A stretch of DNA of 64,000 nucleotides from Neptuniibacter victor. GTDB lineage: Bacteria; Pseudomonadota; Gammaproteobacteria; Pseudomonadales; Balneatricaceae. Positions 46,785-56,266 of this stretch are shown piece after piece (position 1 is the stretch's first letter; each line of letters starts with the position of its first letter). Under the pieces are notes generated by a model, which ran no database searches, was not told where the DNA came from, and worked only from the letters and a program-made list of their open reading frames with translations. The translations under genes were made by a program, and so were the position numbers. The DNA lies in NCBI GenBank assembly GCA_027943745.1, contig AP025763.1, forward strand, positions 3,658,001 through 3,722,000. Direction: 5' to 3'.

Positions 46785-48911
46785 ATGCGCAAAGAATTCT
46801 CACAAAAAGATCTTAAAGCTGATATTTCTATGGATTGTTTTCAGCAATCGTCCATAGGCGTTCTACAGCTAGATCACAATTTAAACTGCATCGCCGCGAA
46901 TCCATACGCACAAGAGCTGATCTGTAGCGGTCCAGGGCACAATGAATTCTTCGCACTATCGGTCAATTTCAGAGCGGTTATCACACCCCATATCGAACGC
47001 TTGCTTGATAACTCTCAGACATCGATCTCTACGCACATCCTATTACCGCAACAAGATGACCAATCTATCCTGCTGAAAACAGAGCTAGCACGCATTAACT
47101 CAGCAAGTGATAAAGACAATAAGTTTTTTATCACGTTGAGAAACTCCAGCAGAAGTGCACAGCTAGCAAAAGAACTACGTGTTTTTAGAAATGCCGTTGA
47201 AAATACCGGCAGTGCTGTGGTGATTACTAATAATCGCGGGGAAATTGAATACGCCAACAACCGTTTTAGTGAAATTACGGGTTACAGTTTCTCTGAAATA
47301 AAAGGTAAACGCCCCTCATTTCTTCGGTCAGATAAAACCAGCGATGAAACATATAATGAATTATGGAATACCGTTCTCAACCATAACAAATGGCATGGCA
47401 CACTGTTAAACAAACGAAAAAATGGCACCACTTATTGGTCCCTACAAAATATATCGCCGATTCATGATGAGCTAGGCAACATCATTAACTTTGTTTCAGT
47501 CAGTGAAGATATTTCGTTGATCAAAGAACACGATGAACAGATGGAGAAAATGGCCTATTTCGATCCCCTCACAAACTTGGGGAATCGGAGAAGCTTCAGG
47601 CGGACACTTAATCAGTACCTCGACTCCCCACAAGAGCAAGGCCTTCATGCTTTATTATTATTAGATCTCGATCACTTTAAGCAGATTAACGATACGATGG
47701 GCCACGAGGCTGGGGATGCGCTTCTCAACACAGTGGCCAGTCGACTCAACTTTTGCACGCGAAACAACACCTCTGTATTTCGCCTCGGCGGTGACGAATT
47801 TACAATTATTTTTCGTAGCTGTGAAAATAGAGATCTAATTATCCAACGTGTAAATGAAGTATTGAGTTTACTATCCCAACCCGTACAAATTGGCAATCAT
47901 GAGATCAGTATCACCGTTAGCATCGGTATTACCCTAATCGGTCTCGACAGCCATGACGCAAGTGACCTCCTACGCAATGCAGACTTAGCCATGTACCATG
48001 CTAAAAGGTCTGGACGGAACACCTTTGCATTCTATGAAACACAAATGGACTACGAAGCTCAGCGTACACTTAGCATTGAACACGATCTTCGCAATGCCCT
48101 TTCTGGCAATCAGTTGAAACTGGTTTATCAGCCACAGATTAATGCCGATGATGGCAAGATCACCGCGGTAGAAGCCCTAATACGTTGGCAACACCCGATC
48201 AACGGTAATATCTCCCCCGTTGATTTCATTCCCCACGCGGAAGAGACAGGGCTAATTATTCCAATCGGGCGCTGGGTCATGCTTGAAGCATGCAAAGCAG
48301 CTCAGTCACTACAAAATGCAGGATTACCGCCCATAAAAGTCTGCGTTAACCTGTCCGCTCGCCAATTTGATGACCCTACGCTAATAGAACATATCGAAGA
48401 AGCACTGCAGCTGTCTGGGCTTTCTCCAGAGTGGCTTGAATTAGAATTAACAGAAAGCATGTTAATGCGTGATATCCCACAGGCCATCGAAACTCTAGAT
48501 TCGATCAAAGCAATGGGAATTAGTTTAGCGATAGATGACTTCGGCACCGGATATTCGTCACTTAGCTATTTAAAGAAAATGCCGGTCGATCTACTTAAGA
48601 TTGATCGTTCATTTCTGCATGAAATCCCGACCGATAGAGACAATATGGCCATTACTTCAACCATTATCGCTATGACAAAGCAGCTCGGACTCAACGTGAT
48701 TGCCGAAGGGGTAGAAACAGAAGAGCAGATGCGTTTTCTCAAAACCAGCCAATGCAACATGATGCAAGGTTTTCTTATCAGCAAACCGGTTTCCTTAGAA
48801 GAATTTAGCGATAGCTATCAGTCGTGCCAGCACTATTGCGGGGCATGCCAGCAGCAAACTAGCTGTACACTAAATAATCAGAAAATCTATCAACATAACC
48901 TACTTAATTGA
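46785..48911 (+). CDS. PAS / GGDEF / EAL protein with a cysteine-rich tail
   Basis: A 708-residue soluble protein. A divergent PAS-like region (about 15-120) precedes a PAS/PAC domain (about 130-250). GGDEF is intact (FRLGGDEFTI, near 347) and EAL is intact (VEALIRW, DDFGTGYSS, AEGVET). The last ~35 residues hold four cysteines in the order C-x3-C-x2-C-x5-C, which could bind zinc or an iron-sulfur cluster. Both activities may be present. No good ribosome site precedes ATG 46785; an ATG at 46830 is an alternative. Confidence 0.9.
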   Translation: MRKEFSQKDLKADISMDCFQQSSIGVLQLDHNLNCIAANPYAQELICSGPGHNEFFALSVNFRAVITPHIERLLDNSQTSISTHILLPQQDDQSILLKTELARINSASDKDNKFFITLRNSSRSAQLAKELRVFRNAVENTGSAVVITNNRGEIEYANNRFSEITGYSFSEIKGKRPSFLRSDKTSDETYNELWNTVLNHNKWHGTLLNKRKNGTTYWSLQNISPIHDELGNIINFVSVSEDISLIKEHDEQMEKMAYFDPLTNLGNRRSFRRTLNQYLDSPQEQGLHALLLLDLDHFKQINDTMGHEAGDALLNTVASRLNFCTRNNTSVFRLGGDEFTIIFRSCENRDLIIQRVNEVLSLLSQPVQIGNHEISITVSIGITLIGLDSHDASDLLRNADLAMYHAKRSGRNTFAFYETQMDYEAQRTLSIEHDLRNALSGNQLKLVYQPQINADDGKITAVEALIRWQHPINGNISPVDFIPHAEETGLIIPIGRWVMLEACKAAQSLQNAGLPPIKVCVNLSARQFDDPTLIEHIEEALQLSGLSPEWLELELTESMLMRDIPQAIETLDSIKAMGISLAIDDFGTGYSSLSYLKKMPVDLLKIDRSFLHEIPTDRDNMAITSTIIAMTKQLGLNVIAEGVETEEQMRFLKTSQCNMMQGFLISKPVSLEEFSDSYQSCQHYCGACQQQTSCTLNNQKIYQHNLLN

Positions 48912-49024
48912 TAGACACTCCTCTCAAGTTGATCTGCACCTGAGAAGCCAAATTGCTCAAAAATCACCCACTTATGCGCTGAGGGTCTAAACTTACCCCA
49001 TATGTGTCGTTAAGGAGGTGAGCG

Positions 49025-50242
49025 ATGCAAGCTTCGGTTAACAGAGAAACCTTTGAACAGGTTATGGTCCCAAACTACTCCCCTCTCCCTATCATTCCAG
49101 TGAAAGGAAAAGGCTCTAGAGTATGGGATCAATCAGGAAAAGAGTATGTAGATTTTGCCGGCGGAATCGCAGTCAACGCTTTGGGCCATTGCCATCCTCA
49201 GCTGATCACCGCCCTACAACAACAAGCCGAAAACCTTTGGCATCTCAGTAACGTTTGGACAAATGAACCCGCTCTTCGCTTAGCCAAGCAACTCTGCGAT
49301 AAAACGTTCGCTGAGCGCGTTTATTTTGCTAATTCAGGCGCAGAAGCCAATGAAGCTGCATTTAAGCTAGCAAGGAAATTTGCCTACGATCATAGCGGCG
49401 AGACTAAACATGAGATCATTAGTTGTCTAAACAGCTTCCATGGCCGTACGCTTTTTACCGTTTCTGTCGGAGGCCAACCGAAATACAAGGAAGGATTTGA
49501 ACCCGCACCTAAAGGTATACAGCATATTGAATTCAACAACTGCCAAGCATTAAGCGAGGCTATTAGCGATAAAACCTGCGCCGTAGTAATTGAACCCATT
49601 CAGGGAGAAAGCGGCATTATTCCTGCGACCGATGATTTTCTACAAACCGCGAGATCTTTATGCGATAGCCATAACGCACTGTTGATTTTCGATGAGATAC
49701 AAACTGGTGTGGGTCGTACAGGTAAACTATATGCCTATCAAAACTATGGGGTAACACCCGATATATTGACCACAGCAAAAGCCTTAGGCGGCGGTTTCCC
49801 TATTGGCGCGATGCTATGCCTTAGAACGGTTGCCCAATCGTTTGGTATTGGCAGCCACGGTAGTACCTATGGCGGAAACCCATTAGCTTGCACCGTGGCC
49901 TCAACCGTACTTGACCTTATCGATACCCCTGAACTTTTAAATGCAGTCACACAGAAACACGAAATTTTTTCTCAACATTTAGAGCGACTCAATAAGCGAC
50001 ACCCTATTTTTCATGAATTCCGCGGGCAAGGATTGCTTATCGGTTGTGAACTTAAAGAAGAATTTCATGGCAAAGCACGCCAGCTCCTTCAAATTGCACA
50101 AGAAGAGGGCGTTATGGTTCTTATTGCCGGCTTGAACGTGATCCGATTAACCCCTTCATTAATCATTTCTGATCAGGATATTGAGGATGGGATGTCTCGT
50201 CTAACGCGAGCGGTGAAACGCTTTCAAGACGAGAATAAATAA
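49025..50242 (+). CDS. astC: Succinylornithine/acetylornithine aminotransferase
   Basis: A 405-residue class III PLP aminotransferase. The substrate and PLP motifs NSGAEANEAAFKLARK and IFDEIQTGVGRTG are present, and the Schiff-base Lys is in TTAKALGGGFPIGA. In the AST pathway it converts N2-succinylornithine plus 2-oxoglutarate to succinylglutamate semialdehyde and glutamate. The family also serves arginine synthesis (ArgD); its place first in the ast cluster favours AstC/AruC. Ribosome site AAGGAGGT is near perfect. Confidence 0.93.
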   Translation: MQASVNRETFEQVMVPNYSPLPIIPVKGKGSRVWDQSGKEYVDFAGGIAVNALGHCHPQLITALQQQAENLWHLSNVWTNEPALRLAKQLCDKTFAERVYFANSGAEANEAAFKLARKFAYDHSGETKHEIISCLNSFHGRTLFTVSVGGQPKYKEGFEPAPKGIQHIEFNNCQALSEAISDKTCAVVIEPIQGESGIIPATDDFLQTARSLCDSHNALLIFDEIQTGVGRTGKLYAYQNYGVTPDILTTAKALGGGFPIGAMLCLRTVAQSFGIGSHGSTYGGNPLACTVASTVLDLIDTPELLNAVTQKHEIFSQHLERLNKRHPIFHEFRGQGLLIGCELKEEFHGKARQLLQIAQEEGVMVLIAGLNVIRLTPSLIISDQDIEDGMSRLTRAVKRFQDENK

Positions 50243-50270
50243 AGCAAGGCCTGCTGAAGGAGGTGTCTTA

Positions 50271-51542
50271 ATGAATGCAGTTAATAACATCATGCAAGGC
50301 ATGCCCGCCGACACGTCCAAATATCTGACGCAGATCAGCGCCCACCAGCTATTGCGTGAGCGTGAACTCATCCACTTAGTGGAGATAAATTCCAGCTCTC
50401 TCAATCCTCAGGGCATCAACGCGGTTGGTAAATGGTTTGAACACAAGTTCTCAGCCATCAGCCAAACAAGCGAGCGCATCCATCTACCAGCATGGCAACG
50501 TATGGGGTTTGATGGTGAGATCCAACAACAACCCTTAGGCGATCTATGGCGCTTCAAACAACGCCCACAAGCAAAGTACCAAATACTATTAACGGGACAC
50601 CTAGATACCGTTTTCCCGATAGATAGTGCGTTCAACAAAGCGGTTCAACTTGATCAGATGCGTCTCAATGCGCCTGGCGCGGCGGATATGAAAGGAGGCC
50701 TTCTAGTCATGCTTGCAGCTTTAGAATGCCTTGAAAATACCCCCTATGCCCATCAACTAGGTTGGACTGTCATTCTAAACCCCGATGAAGAAATTGGCTC
50801 ACCACAGTCCGCTAACTATCTTGAACATGAAGCCAAACAACATGATATTGGCCTCATCTATGAACCCGCCCTGCCTGATGGGAATTTAGCCGGTGAGCGA
50901 AAAGGTAGCGGGAACTTCTCTTGCTCTGTACGAGGGCGTGCCGCCCATGCCGGGCGCGAACCAGAAAAAGGCAGGAATGCGATCAACAAAGCAGCCGAAT
51001 TGATATTGGAATTGGCTCAGTTAAACGGCGCTCGCCGAGGACTCACCCTTAATACAGGGATGATTCAAAGCGGAGAAACAACCAATAAAGTCCCTGATCT
51101 AGCGGTCTTCAAATTCAATATTCGTATTGAGCAACCAAACGATGCAACTTGGTGTAAACAGCGGATCGAACAATTAATAAATAAGCACAATCAGACAGAG
51201 GGGTACAATATTTCGCTGCATGGTGAATTTGGCCGAATGCCAAAGATCATGGACAACTGCCATCACGCCCTATACACATTGCTACAGCAGTGCTCTCAAA
51301 AGCTGGGTACTCCTCTCAACTGGCAAGCAACAGGGGGATGTTGTGATGGTAATAATCTATCTGCAGCGGGGTTACCCAATATCGATACGTTAGGCGTTCT
51401 AGGAAACTTTATCCACAGCCACAATGAGATAATAGAACTCCCTAGCCTTACCGATAGAGCCCAGCTTAGCGCCCTTCTACTCTTGTATATCGCCATCAAC
51501 GGTCTGCCTTTTTCACACCAGCCTTCAAAGCCAAGAGGTTAG
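50271..51542 (+). CDS. M20 metallopeptidase-family hydrolase
   Basis: A 423-residue zinc hydrolase of the ArgE/DapE/CPG2 type. Metal ligands are visible in TGHLDTVF, GAADMKGG, PDEEIGS and HSHNEIIE. It lies between astC and astA, with 28 bases to astC and one base to the next gene. Its likely substrate is therefore an acylated amino acid. Because no astE follows astB, I infer it may hydrolyse N-succinylglutamate to succinate and glutamate; this is not shown by sequence. Ribosome site AAGGAGGT. Confidence 0.88.
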   Translation: MNAVNNIMQGMPADTSKYLTQISAHQLLRERELIHLVEINSSSLNPQGINAVGKWFEHKFSAISQTSERIHLPAWQRMGFDGEIQQQPLGDLWRFKQRPQAKYQILLTGHLDTVFPIDSAFNKAVQLDQMRLNAPGAADMKGGLLVMLAALECLENTPYAHQLGWTVILNPDEEIGSPQSANYLEHEAKQHDIGLIYEPALPDGNLAGERKGSGNFSCSVRGRAAHAGREPEKGRNAINKAAELILELAQLNGARRGLTLNTGMIQSGETTNKVPDLAVFKFNIRIEQPNDATWCKQRIEQLINKHNQTEGYNISLHGEFGRMPKIMDNCHHALYTLLQQCSQKLGTPLNWQATGGCCDGNNLSAAGLPNIDTLGVLGNFIHSHNEIIELPSLTDRAQLSALLLLYIAINGLPFSHQPSKPRG

Positions 51543-51543
51543 T

Positions 51544-52347
51544 ATGAATACGCAACAGCTAAAAACAATGCTGGAGGAGATGTGGATTGACTATCTAGCA
51601 CTTAATCCAGATGCGCTGGCAATTCACCAGCTCATAAAAGAGCGCAACCCTCATGTGGTCAATGATCACATCGCGCTTCGGACATTCAATTTGGGAAAAG
51701 TAGATCTTAAACAGATATCACGCCCCTTCATCAATGCGGGCTACCATGCTCGCGGTGAGTACTCATTTCCCAAGAAACACCTCTACGCACAGCACTTCGA
51801 GCACAACGATCCCAACTTACCCAAAATTTTTATCAGCCAGCTTTTGACTGAAAATTTAGATCAGAGCAATCAAAAACTTATTCACAACCTCATTGAGCAG
51901 ATCCCCAAAGAGATATTAACGACCAAACACTTTAGCTATTCAGGTCGTCACTGGAACCTTACTTATAAACAGTACCAACAACTGCTTAAACAAAGTGAAT
52001 ACGCAGCCTGGCTTGCGGCCTTTGGGTTTAGGCCTAATCACTTCACTATACTGATTAACGCCCTGCACTCTCATCACCGTATAGAAACCCTCAATCAATT
52101 TCTAAAAGAACATGGTTACGCGCTCAACTCAGCCGGCGGCGAAATAAAAGGCAGTGCAGAAGAGTACTTAGAACAGTCATCCACGCTGGCTAACAAAGTC
52201 ATGCTCTCATTTGATGATCAGGAGGCAGAAATTCCCGGTTGTTATTATGAATTTGCAAAACGCTACCCATTACCAGAAGGTGGGCTGTACCAAGGTTTCA
52301 TTGCAGCATCCGCCGATAAAATTTTTGAAAGCACTGATTCGCGTTAA
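51544..52347 (+). CDS. DUF1338 family protein (2-oxoadipate dioxygenase/decarboxylase-like)
   Basis: A 267-residue protein of the YdcJ/HglS superfamily, non-haem Fe(II) enzymes that turn 2-oxoadipate into 2-hydroxyglutarate. Likely metal ligands are His in VNDHIALRTF and in RPNHFTILIN, and Glu in CYYEFAKRYP. It starts one base after the M20 gene stop. Why it sits in an arginine-catabolic operon is not clear; it may act on a 2-oxo acid derived from arginine or lysine. Confidence 0.85.
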   Translation: MNTQQLKTMLEEMWIDYLALNPDALAIHQLIKERNPHVVNDHIALRTFNLGKVDLKQISRPFINAGYHARGEYSFPKKHLYAQHFEHNDPNLPKIFISQLLTENLDQSNQKLIHNLIEQIPKEILTTKHFSYSGRHWNLTYKQYQQLLKQSEYAAWLAAFGFRPNHFTILINALHSHHRIETLNQFLKEHGYALNSAGGEIKGSAEEYLEQSSTLANKVMLSFDDQEAEIPGCYYEFAKRYPLPEGGLYQGFIAASADKIFESTDSR

Positions 52348-52374
52348 GCACTCTAGAGAGTGCAGGAGGTCGGT

Positions 52375-53436
52375 ATGTATTATATTCGCCCTATTATAAA
52401 AGATGATTTAGAAGCACTGCATAACATCGCCTTAGAATCTGGCCCTGGCTTTACCTCTCTGCCAGAGAACATTGATCTCCTCGAAGAAAAAATCAATCGC
52501 AGCGAAACATCCCTAAAGCATGAGAGCGCTCCCTACACACCCGGAAGCTATCTGTTTGTTTTAGTCGATTCAGAATCGAACAATGTCGTGGGTACGACAG
52601 GCATCGAAGCGACGGTTGGTCTTAATGAGCCTTGGTATCACTATAGAGTAGGCACGGTGGTTCACGCTTCGCGCGAACTGAATATCCATCACCAATTCAA
52701 AACACTCTACCTTTGCAATGATTACACCGGCTGTTCAGAAGTCTGCACACTGTATCTACAACCGCAGCACCGCCATTCTCAAAACGGCAGTCTACTTTCA
52801 AAAAGTCGCTTTTTGTTCATGGCAGAACAACCACAACGTTTTTCAAAACGCGTGATTGCAGAGATGCGGGGCTACTCCGACGAACAAGGCCGCTCCCCTT
52901 TTTGGGAGGGATTAGGCCGTAAATTCTTCGCGATGGACTATTCCGAGGCTGATTATCTAACCGGCTCGGGAAATAAAGTATTTATCGCAGAATTAATGCC
53001 GAAATACAGTATCTATATTCACCTTCTTCCAGAAGAGGCGCAGCAGGTTATTGGTAGAGTTCATGCGAATACGGAGCCAGCGCGTAAAATGCTGGAGAAT
53101 GAGGGGTTTCGTTTTGAAAACTACGTAGATATTTTCGATGCAGGCCCTACGATAACGGCCCCGCTCGAAAAAATTCGCGCCATACGTGACAGCCGTTATG
53201 TAAAACTGCAAATTAATTATGACCTGTCATGCGATGCACAATCTGACCAAACAAGTCACTCGGGAAATGGCAACACCTATCTACTCAGCAATACCAAAAC
53301 AGAACACTATCGTTGCTGTCTAAGCCACGCGAATGAACAGCAAGCTTTTACCGAAATATCTCCAGAAACAGCAGATCTTCTACAATTAAGAAGCGGTGAC
53401 ACTATGCGCATCGTAGAACTTAAAGGGAGAAGATAA
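52375..53436 (+). CDS. astA: Arginine N-succinyltransferase
   Basis: A 353-residue GNAT-related AstA/AruF protein. It starts MYYIRPIIKDDLEALHNIA and keeps the long conserved stretch around FLFMAEQPQRFSKRVIAEMRG and WEGLGRKFFAMDYSEADYL. It transfers succinyl from succinyl-CoA to the alpha-amino group of arginine, the first AST step. ATG 52375 follows GGAGGTCGGT; GTG 52360 is rejected. Its stop overlaps astD by one base (TAATG). Confidence 0.95.
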   Translation: MYYIRPIIKDDLEALHNIALESGPGFTSLPENIDLLEEKINRSETSLKHESAPYTPGSYLFVLVDSESNNVVGTTGIEATVGLNEPWYHYRVGTVVHASRELNIHHQFKTLYLCNDYTGCSEVCTLYLQPQHRHSQNGSLLSKSRFLFMAEQPQRFSKRVIAEMRGYSDEQGRSPFWEGLGRKFFAMDYSEADYLTGSGNKVFIAELMPKYSIYIHLLPEEAQQVIGRVHANTEPARKMLENEGFRFENYVDIFDAGPTITAPLEKIRAIRDSRYVKLQINYDLSCDAQSDQTSHSGNGNTYLLSNTKTEHYRCCLSHANEQQAFTEISPETADLLQLRSGDTMRIVELKGRR

Positions 53437-54932
53437 TGACACCGCTAGCATCTCACTTTATTAATGGGGAATGGATTCGTGGCAACGGCGACGAAATAGA
53501 GTCGCTTAATCCCGGTAATGGCGAGCGTATCTGGCAAGGTTTTGCTGCGGATGATGACCAAGTCGGCACAGCGATTAATGCCGCAGCTGACGCCTTTCCT
53601 CACTGGGCAGAACTTTCATTAAAACAACGAGCAACTTATCTTCTTCGCTTCACCGAGAGTCTCACTGATTACAAAGATCTACTCGCTGACACAATAGGCC
53701 AAGAAACGGGGAAACCGCTTTGGGAGGCCTATACTGAAGTCGCCGCCATGCAGGGAAAGGCAGCATTAACCATAAGGGCTTATCAGGAACGCTGTAAACA
53801 TGAACAGACCGACACCGACGGAGTTCGATCTATCCTTAGCCATCGACCCCACGGTATTGTCGCCATCTTTGGCCCGTATAATTTCCCAGCACATTTGCCC
53901 AATGGGCATATTATGCCCGCTCTGTTATCGGGTAATACTGCCATTCTCAAACCCAGTGAACTGACACCGCGCACAGCTGAATTAATGGTGCATTTATGGC
54001 AAAAAGCAGAGCTGCCCGATGGCGTTTTGAATTTACTTCAGGGAGGAAAAGAAACAGGAATTTCTTTAGCCTCCCACCCTAAGGTCAATGGTATCTATTT
54101 CACAGGTAGCGCCGAAACAGGGTGTTATCTGCACCAGCAGTTTGGCGGCCAACCAGAAAAAATTCTTGCTCTGGAGATGGGTGGAAACAACCCCCTCCTT
54201 GTCACCGAAACTAACAACCTAACAGCAGCGGTCTACAATACGATTCAATCCGCTTTTATAACCTCAGGACAGCGTTGCACTTGTGCACGTCGATTATTAG
54301 TGCCTGAAGGAAAGAAAGGGGATCTCTTTATTCAACTGTTAAAAGAGAGTATCGAACATATAGCCGTAGGGACCTATAACCAACAACCTGCACCTTTTAT
54401 GGGTTCATTAATTAGTCAAACCGCAATGTCTGGTATGTTAGAAGCACAGCAACATCTAGTCGTTCAAGGCGCGATGCCACTGGTAAAAATGTTACGTTTT
54501 GCGGATCGTGGTGCGCTACTTACACCCGGTCTAATCGATTGTAGCGCGATCGAGGCGCCAGAAGATAAAGAGTTATTTGGTCCTCTACTGCAACTTTATC
54601 GCGTCAAAGATATACAACATGCCATCGATATGGCTAATAACACCCGCTACGGACTATCTGCAGGTGTCTTGAGCGACAACCCTAAAGTATTCGAGCAGTT
54701 TCAACGCCACGTCAGGGCTGGCCTTATCAATTGGAACCGTCCTTTAACGGGAGCATCAAGTGCTAGGCCCTTTGGCGGTACTGGCATAAGCGGCAACCAT
54801 AGGCCGAGTGCTTGGTACGCTGCGGACTATTGCGCCTATCCTGTGGCCTCCCTGCAAGCAGACCAGATGGAACTCCCAGATACACTTCCCCCTGGCCTAC
54901 ATATAGAGGACCATATCTGGGGGCATTCGTAA
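53436..54932 (+). CDS. astD: Succinylglutamate semialdehyde dehydrogenase
   Basis: A 498-residue NAD-dependent aldehyde dehydrogenase. The catalytic Cys is in SGQRCTCARR, the general base Glu in LALEMGGNNP, and the cofactor region is IFGPYNFPAHLPNGH. It oxidises succinylglutamate semialdehyde to succinylglutamate. It overlaps astA by one base and astB begins two bases after its stop. Confidence 0.95.
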   Translation: MTPLASHFINGEWIRGNGDEIESLNPGNGERIWQGFAADDDQVGTAINAAADAFPHWAELSLKQRATYLLRFTESLTDYKDLLADTIGQETGKPLWEAYTEVAAMQGKAALTIRAYQERCKHEQTDTDGVRSILSHRPHGIVAIFGPYNFPAHLPNGHIMPALLSGNTAILKPSELTPRTAELMVHLWQKAELPDGVLNLLQGGKETGISLASHPKVNGIYFTGSAETGCYLHQQFGGQPEKILALEMGGNNPLLVTETNNLTAAVYNTIQSAFITSGQRCTCARRLLVPEGKKGDLFIQLLKESIEHIAVGTYNQQPAPFMGSLISQTAMSGMLEAQQHLVVQGAMPLVKMLRFADRGALLTPGLIDCSAIEAPEDKELFGPLLQLYRVKDIQHAIDMANNTRYGLSAGVLSDNPKVFEQFQRHVRAGLINWNRPLTGASSARPFGGTGISGNHRPSAWYAADYCAYPVASLQADQMELPDTLPPGLHIEDHIWGHS

Positions 54933-54934
54933 GT

Positions 54935-56266
54935 ATGATATTAAACTTAGATGGTCTCGTAGGGCCGAGTCATTTCTATGGTGGTCTAGCCCTTGGCAAT
55001 ATCGCCTCCTCTCTACACAAAGGCGATCTATCTTCGCCAAAGCAAGCCGCTTTGCAAGGGCTCGAGAAGATGTGGGCTCTGCATGATTTAGGGCTCCCTC
55101 AAGGTATCATTCCGCCACCCTTGCGCCCCAACTTATCACGACTCCAACAACTAGGATTTAGTGGCCCCCCCGCACCTATTATCCAACAAAGTTATCGAGA
55201 AGCACCGGAACTACTTGCCGCGTGTTATTCAGCGTCATCTATGTGGGCGGCCAACAGTGCAACCATAACCCCCTCCAGCGACGCTACGGATCATCGCTTA
55301 CACATCACTCCGGCCAATCTAAACAGCGCGTTACACCGCTCACAAGAAGCCGAAGAAAGCTTTCGTTACTTCCGCACCTACTTTAACGATAACACTTTAT
55401 TTCACTGTCATTCCCCGCTGCCTTCTCAGAGATCTTTTGCCGATGAGGGAGCCGCCAATCATATCCGCCTGCACGATCCAACAGGGGATGACTTCATCCA
55501 TCTATTTGTCTATGGGGATAACAACACCGAAACACCATCAACGGCATACCCTGCACGACAAAACCGCTTAGCCAGCGAAGCGATTATTCGACGACATAAC
55601 ATCCCTGTAGAAAAGGTGTTGTTGATTCAACAAAATCAGATAGCTATCGACAAAGGCGCTTTTCATAATGATGTAGTAGCTGTTGGTCTCGGCAATTTCC
55701 TGTTGCTACATGAGCTTGCCTTTGTCGATCAAGCGAGCGTGATCAAACAGCTACGTCAAAGAACTCAACACTGGCAGCAGCCTCTTTGTCTTTATCAAGT
55801 TAACCAAAAGGAACTCAGCCTAGAAGAAGCGATTCACAGCTACCTTTTTAATAGCCAGCTAATTTCTCTACCCTCCGGTCAAACTATCATGATTGCACCA
55901 CTAGAAAGCCAAAAGTCACCATCAACATTGCACGTTATTCAACGCTTACTTGAAGAAAACACACCCTTAAGCGATGTACGCTACTTTGATCTTCGCCAGA
56001 GTATGAATAATGGCGGGGGCCCCGCTTGTCTTAGGCTCGCAATACCTATCACAGAAAAAGAACTGGCCGCAGTAGATAGCAGAATATTGATGAGTGATGC
56101 GCTGTATACAACGCTTAAGCATTGGATAAACCGCCACTACCGTGACCGTTTATCCTTCCAAGATTTGGCAGACCCGCTACTCTATAGCGAAATCAGAGAT
56201 GCACTGTTTGAACTGAGTAACCTGTTACATCTCGAGCCGCTCTATGCATTTCCTAGCAACGAGTAG
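54935..56266 (+). CDS. astB: N-succinylarginine dihydrolase
   Basis: A 443-residue member of the amidinotransferase fold. The start MILNLDGLVGPSHFYGGLA matches the AstB N-terminus, which rejects the longer frame from 54812. Catalytic residues are visible: Glu in FADEGAANH, His in FHNDVVAVG, and Cys in GGGPACLRLA. It hydrolyses succinylarginine to succinylornithine, CO2 and two ammonia. It is the last gene of the operon; no astE follows. Its end overlaps the convergent sensor kinase by 14 bases. Confidence 0.94.
   Translation: MILNLDGLVGPSHFYGGLALGNIASSLHKGDLSSPKQAALQGLEKMWALHDLGLPQGIIPPPLRPNLSRLQQLGFSGPPAPIIQQSYREAPELLAACYSASSMWAANSATITPSSDATDHRLHITPANLNSALHRSQEAEESFRYFRTYFNDNTLFHCHSPLPSQRSFADEGAANHIRLHDPTGDDFIHLFVYGDNNTETPSTAYPARQNRLASEAIIRRHNIPVEKVLLIQQNQIAIDKGAFHNDVVAVGLGNFLLLHELAFVDQASVIKQLRQRTQHWQQPLCLYQVNQKELSLEEAIHSYLFNSQLISLPSGQTIMIAPLESQKSPSTLHVIQRLLEENTPLSDVRYFDLRQSMNNGGGPACLRLAIPITEKELAAVDSRILMSDALYTTLKHWINRHYRDRLSFQDLADPLLYSEIRDALFELSNLLHLEPLYAFPSNE

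Noticed and set aside
54812-54934. Extension of astB upstream to 54812
   Set aside because: The extra 41 codons overlap astD in another frame and the family N-terminus begins at 54935.
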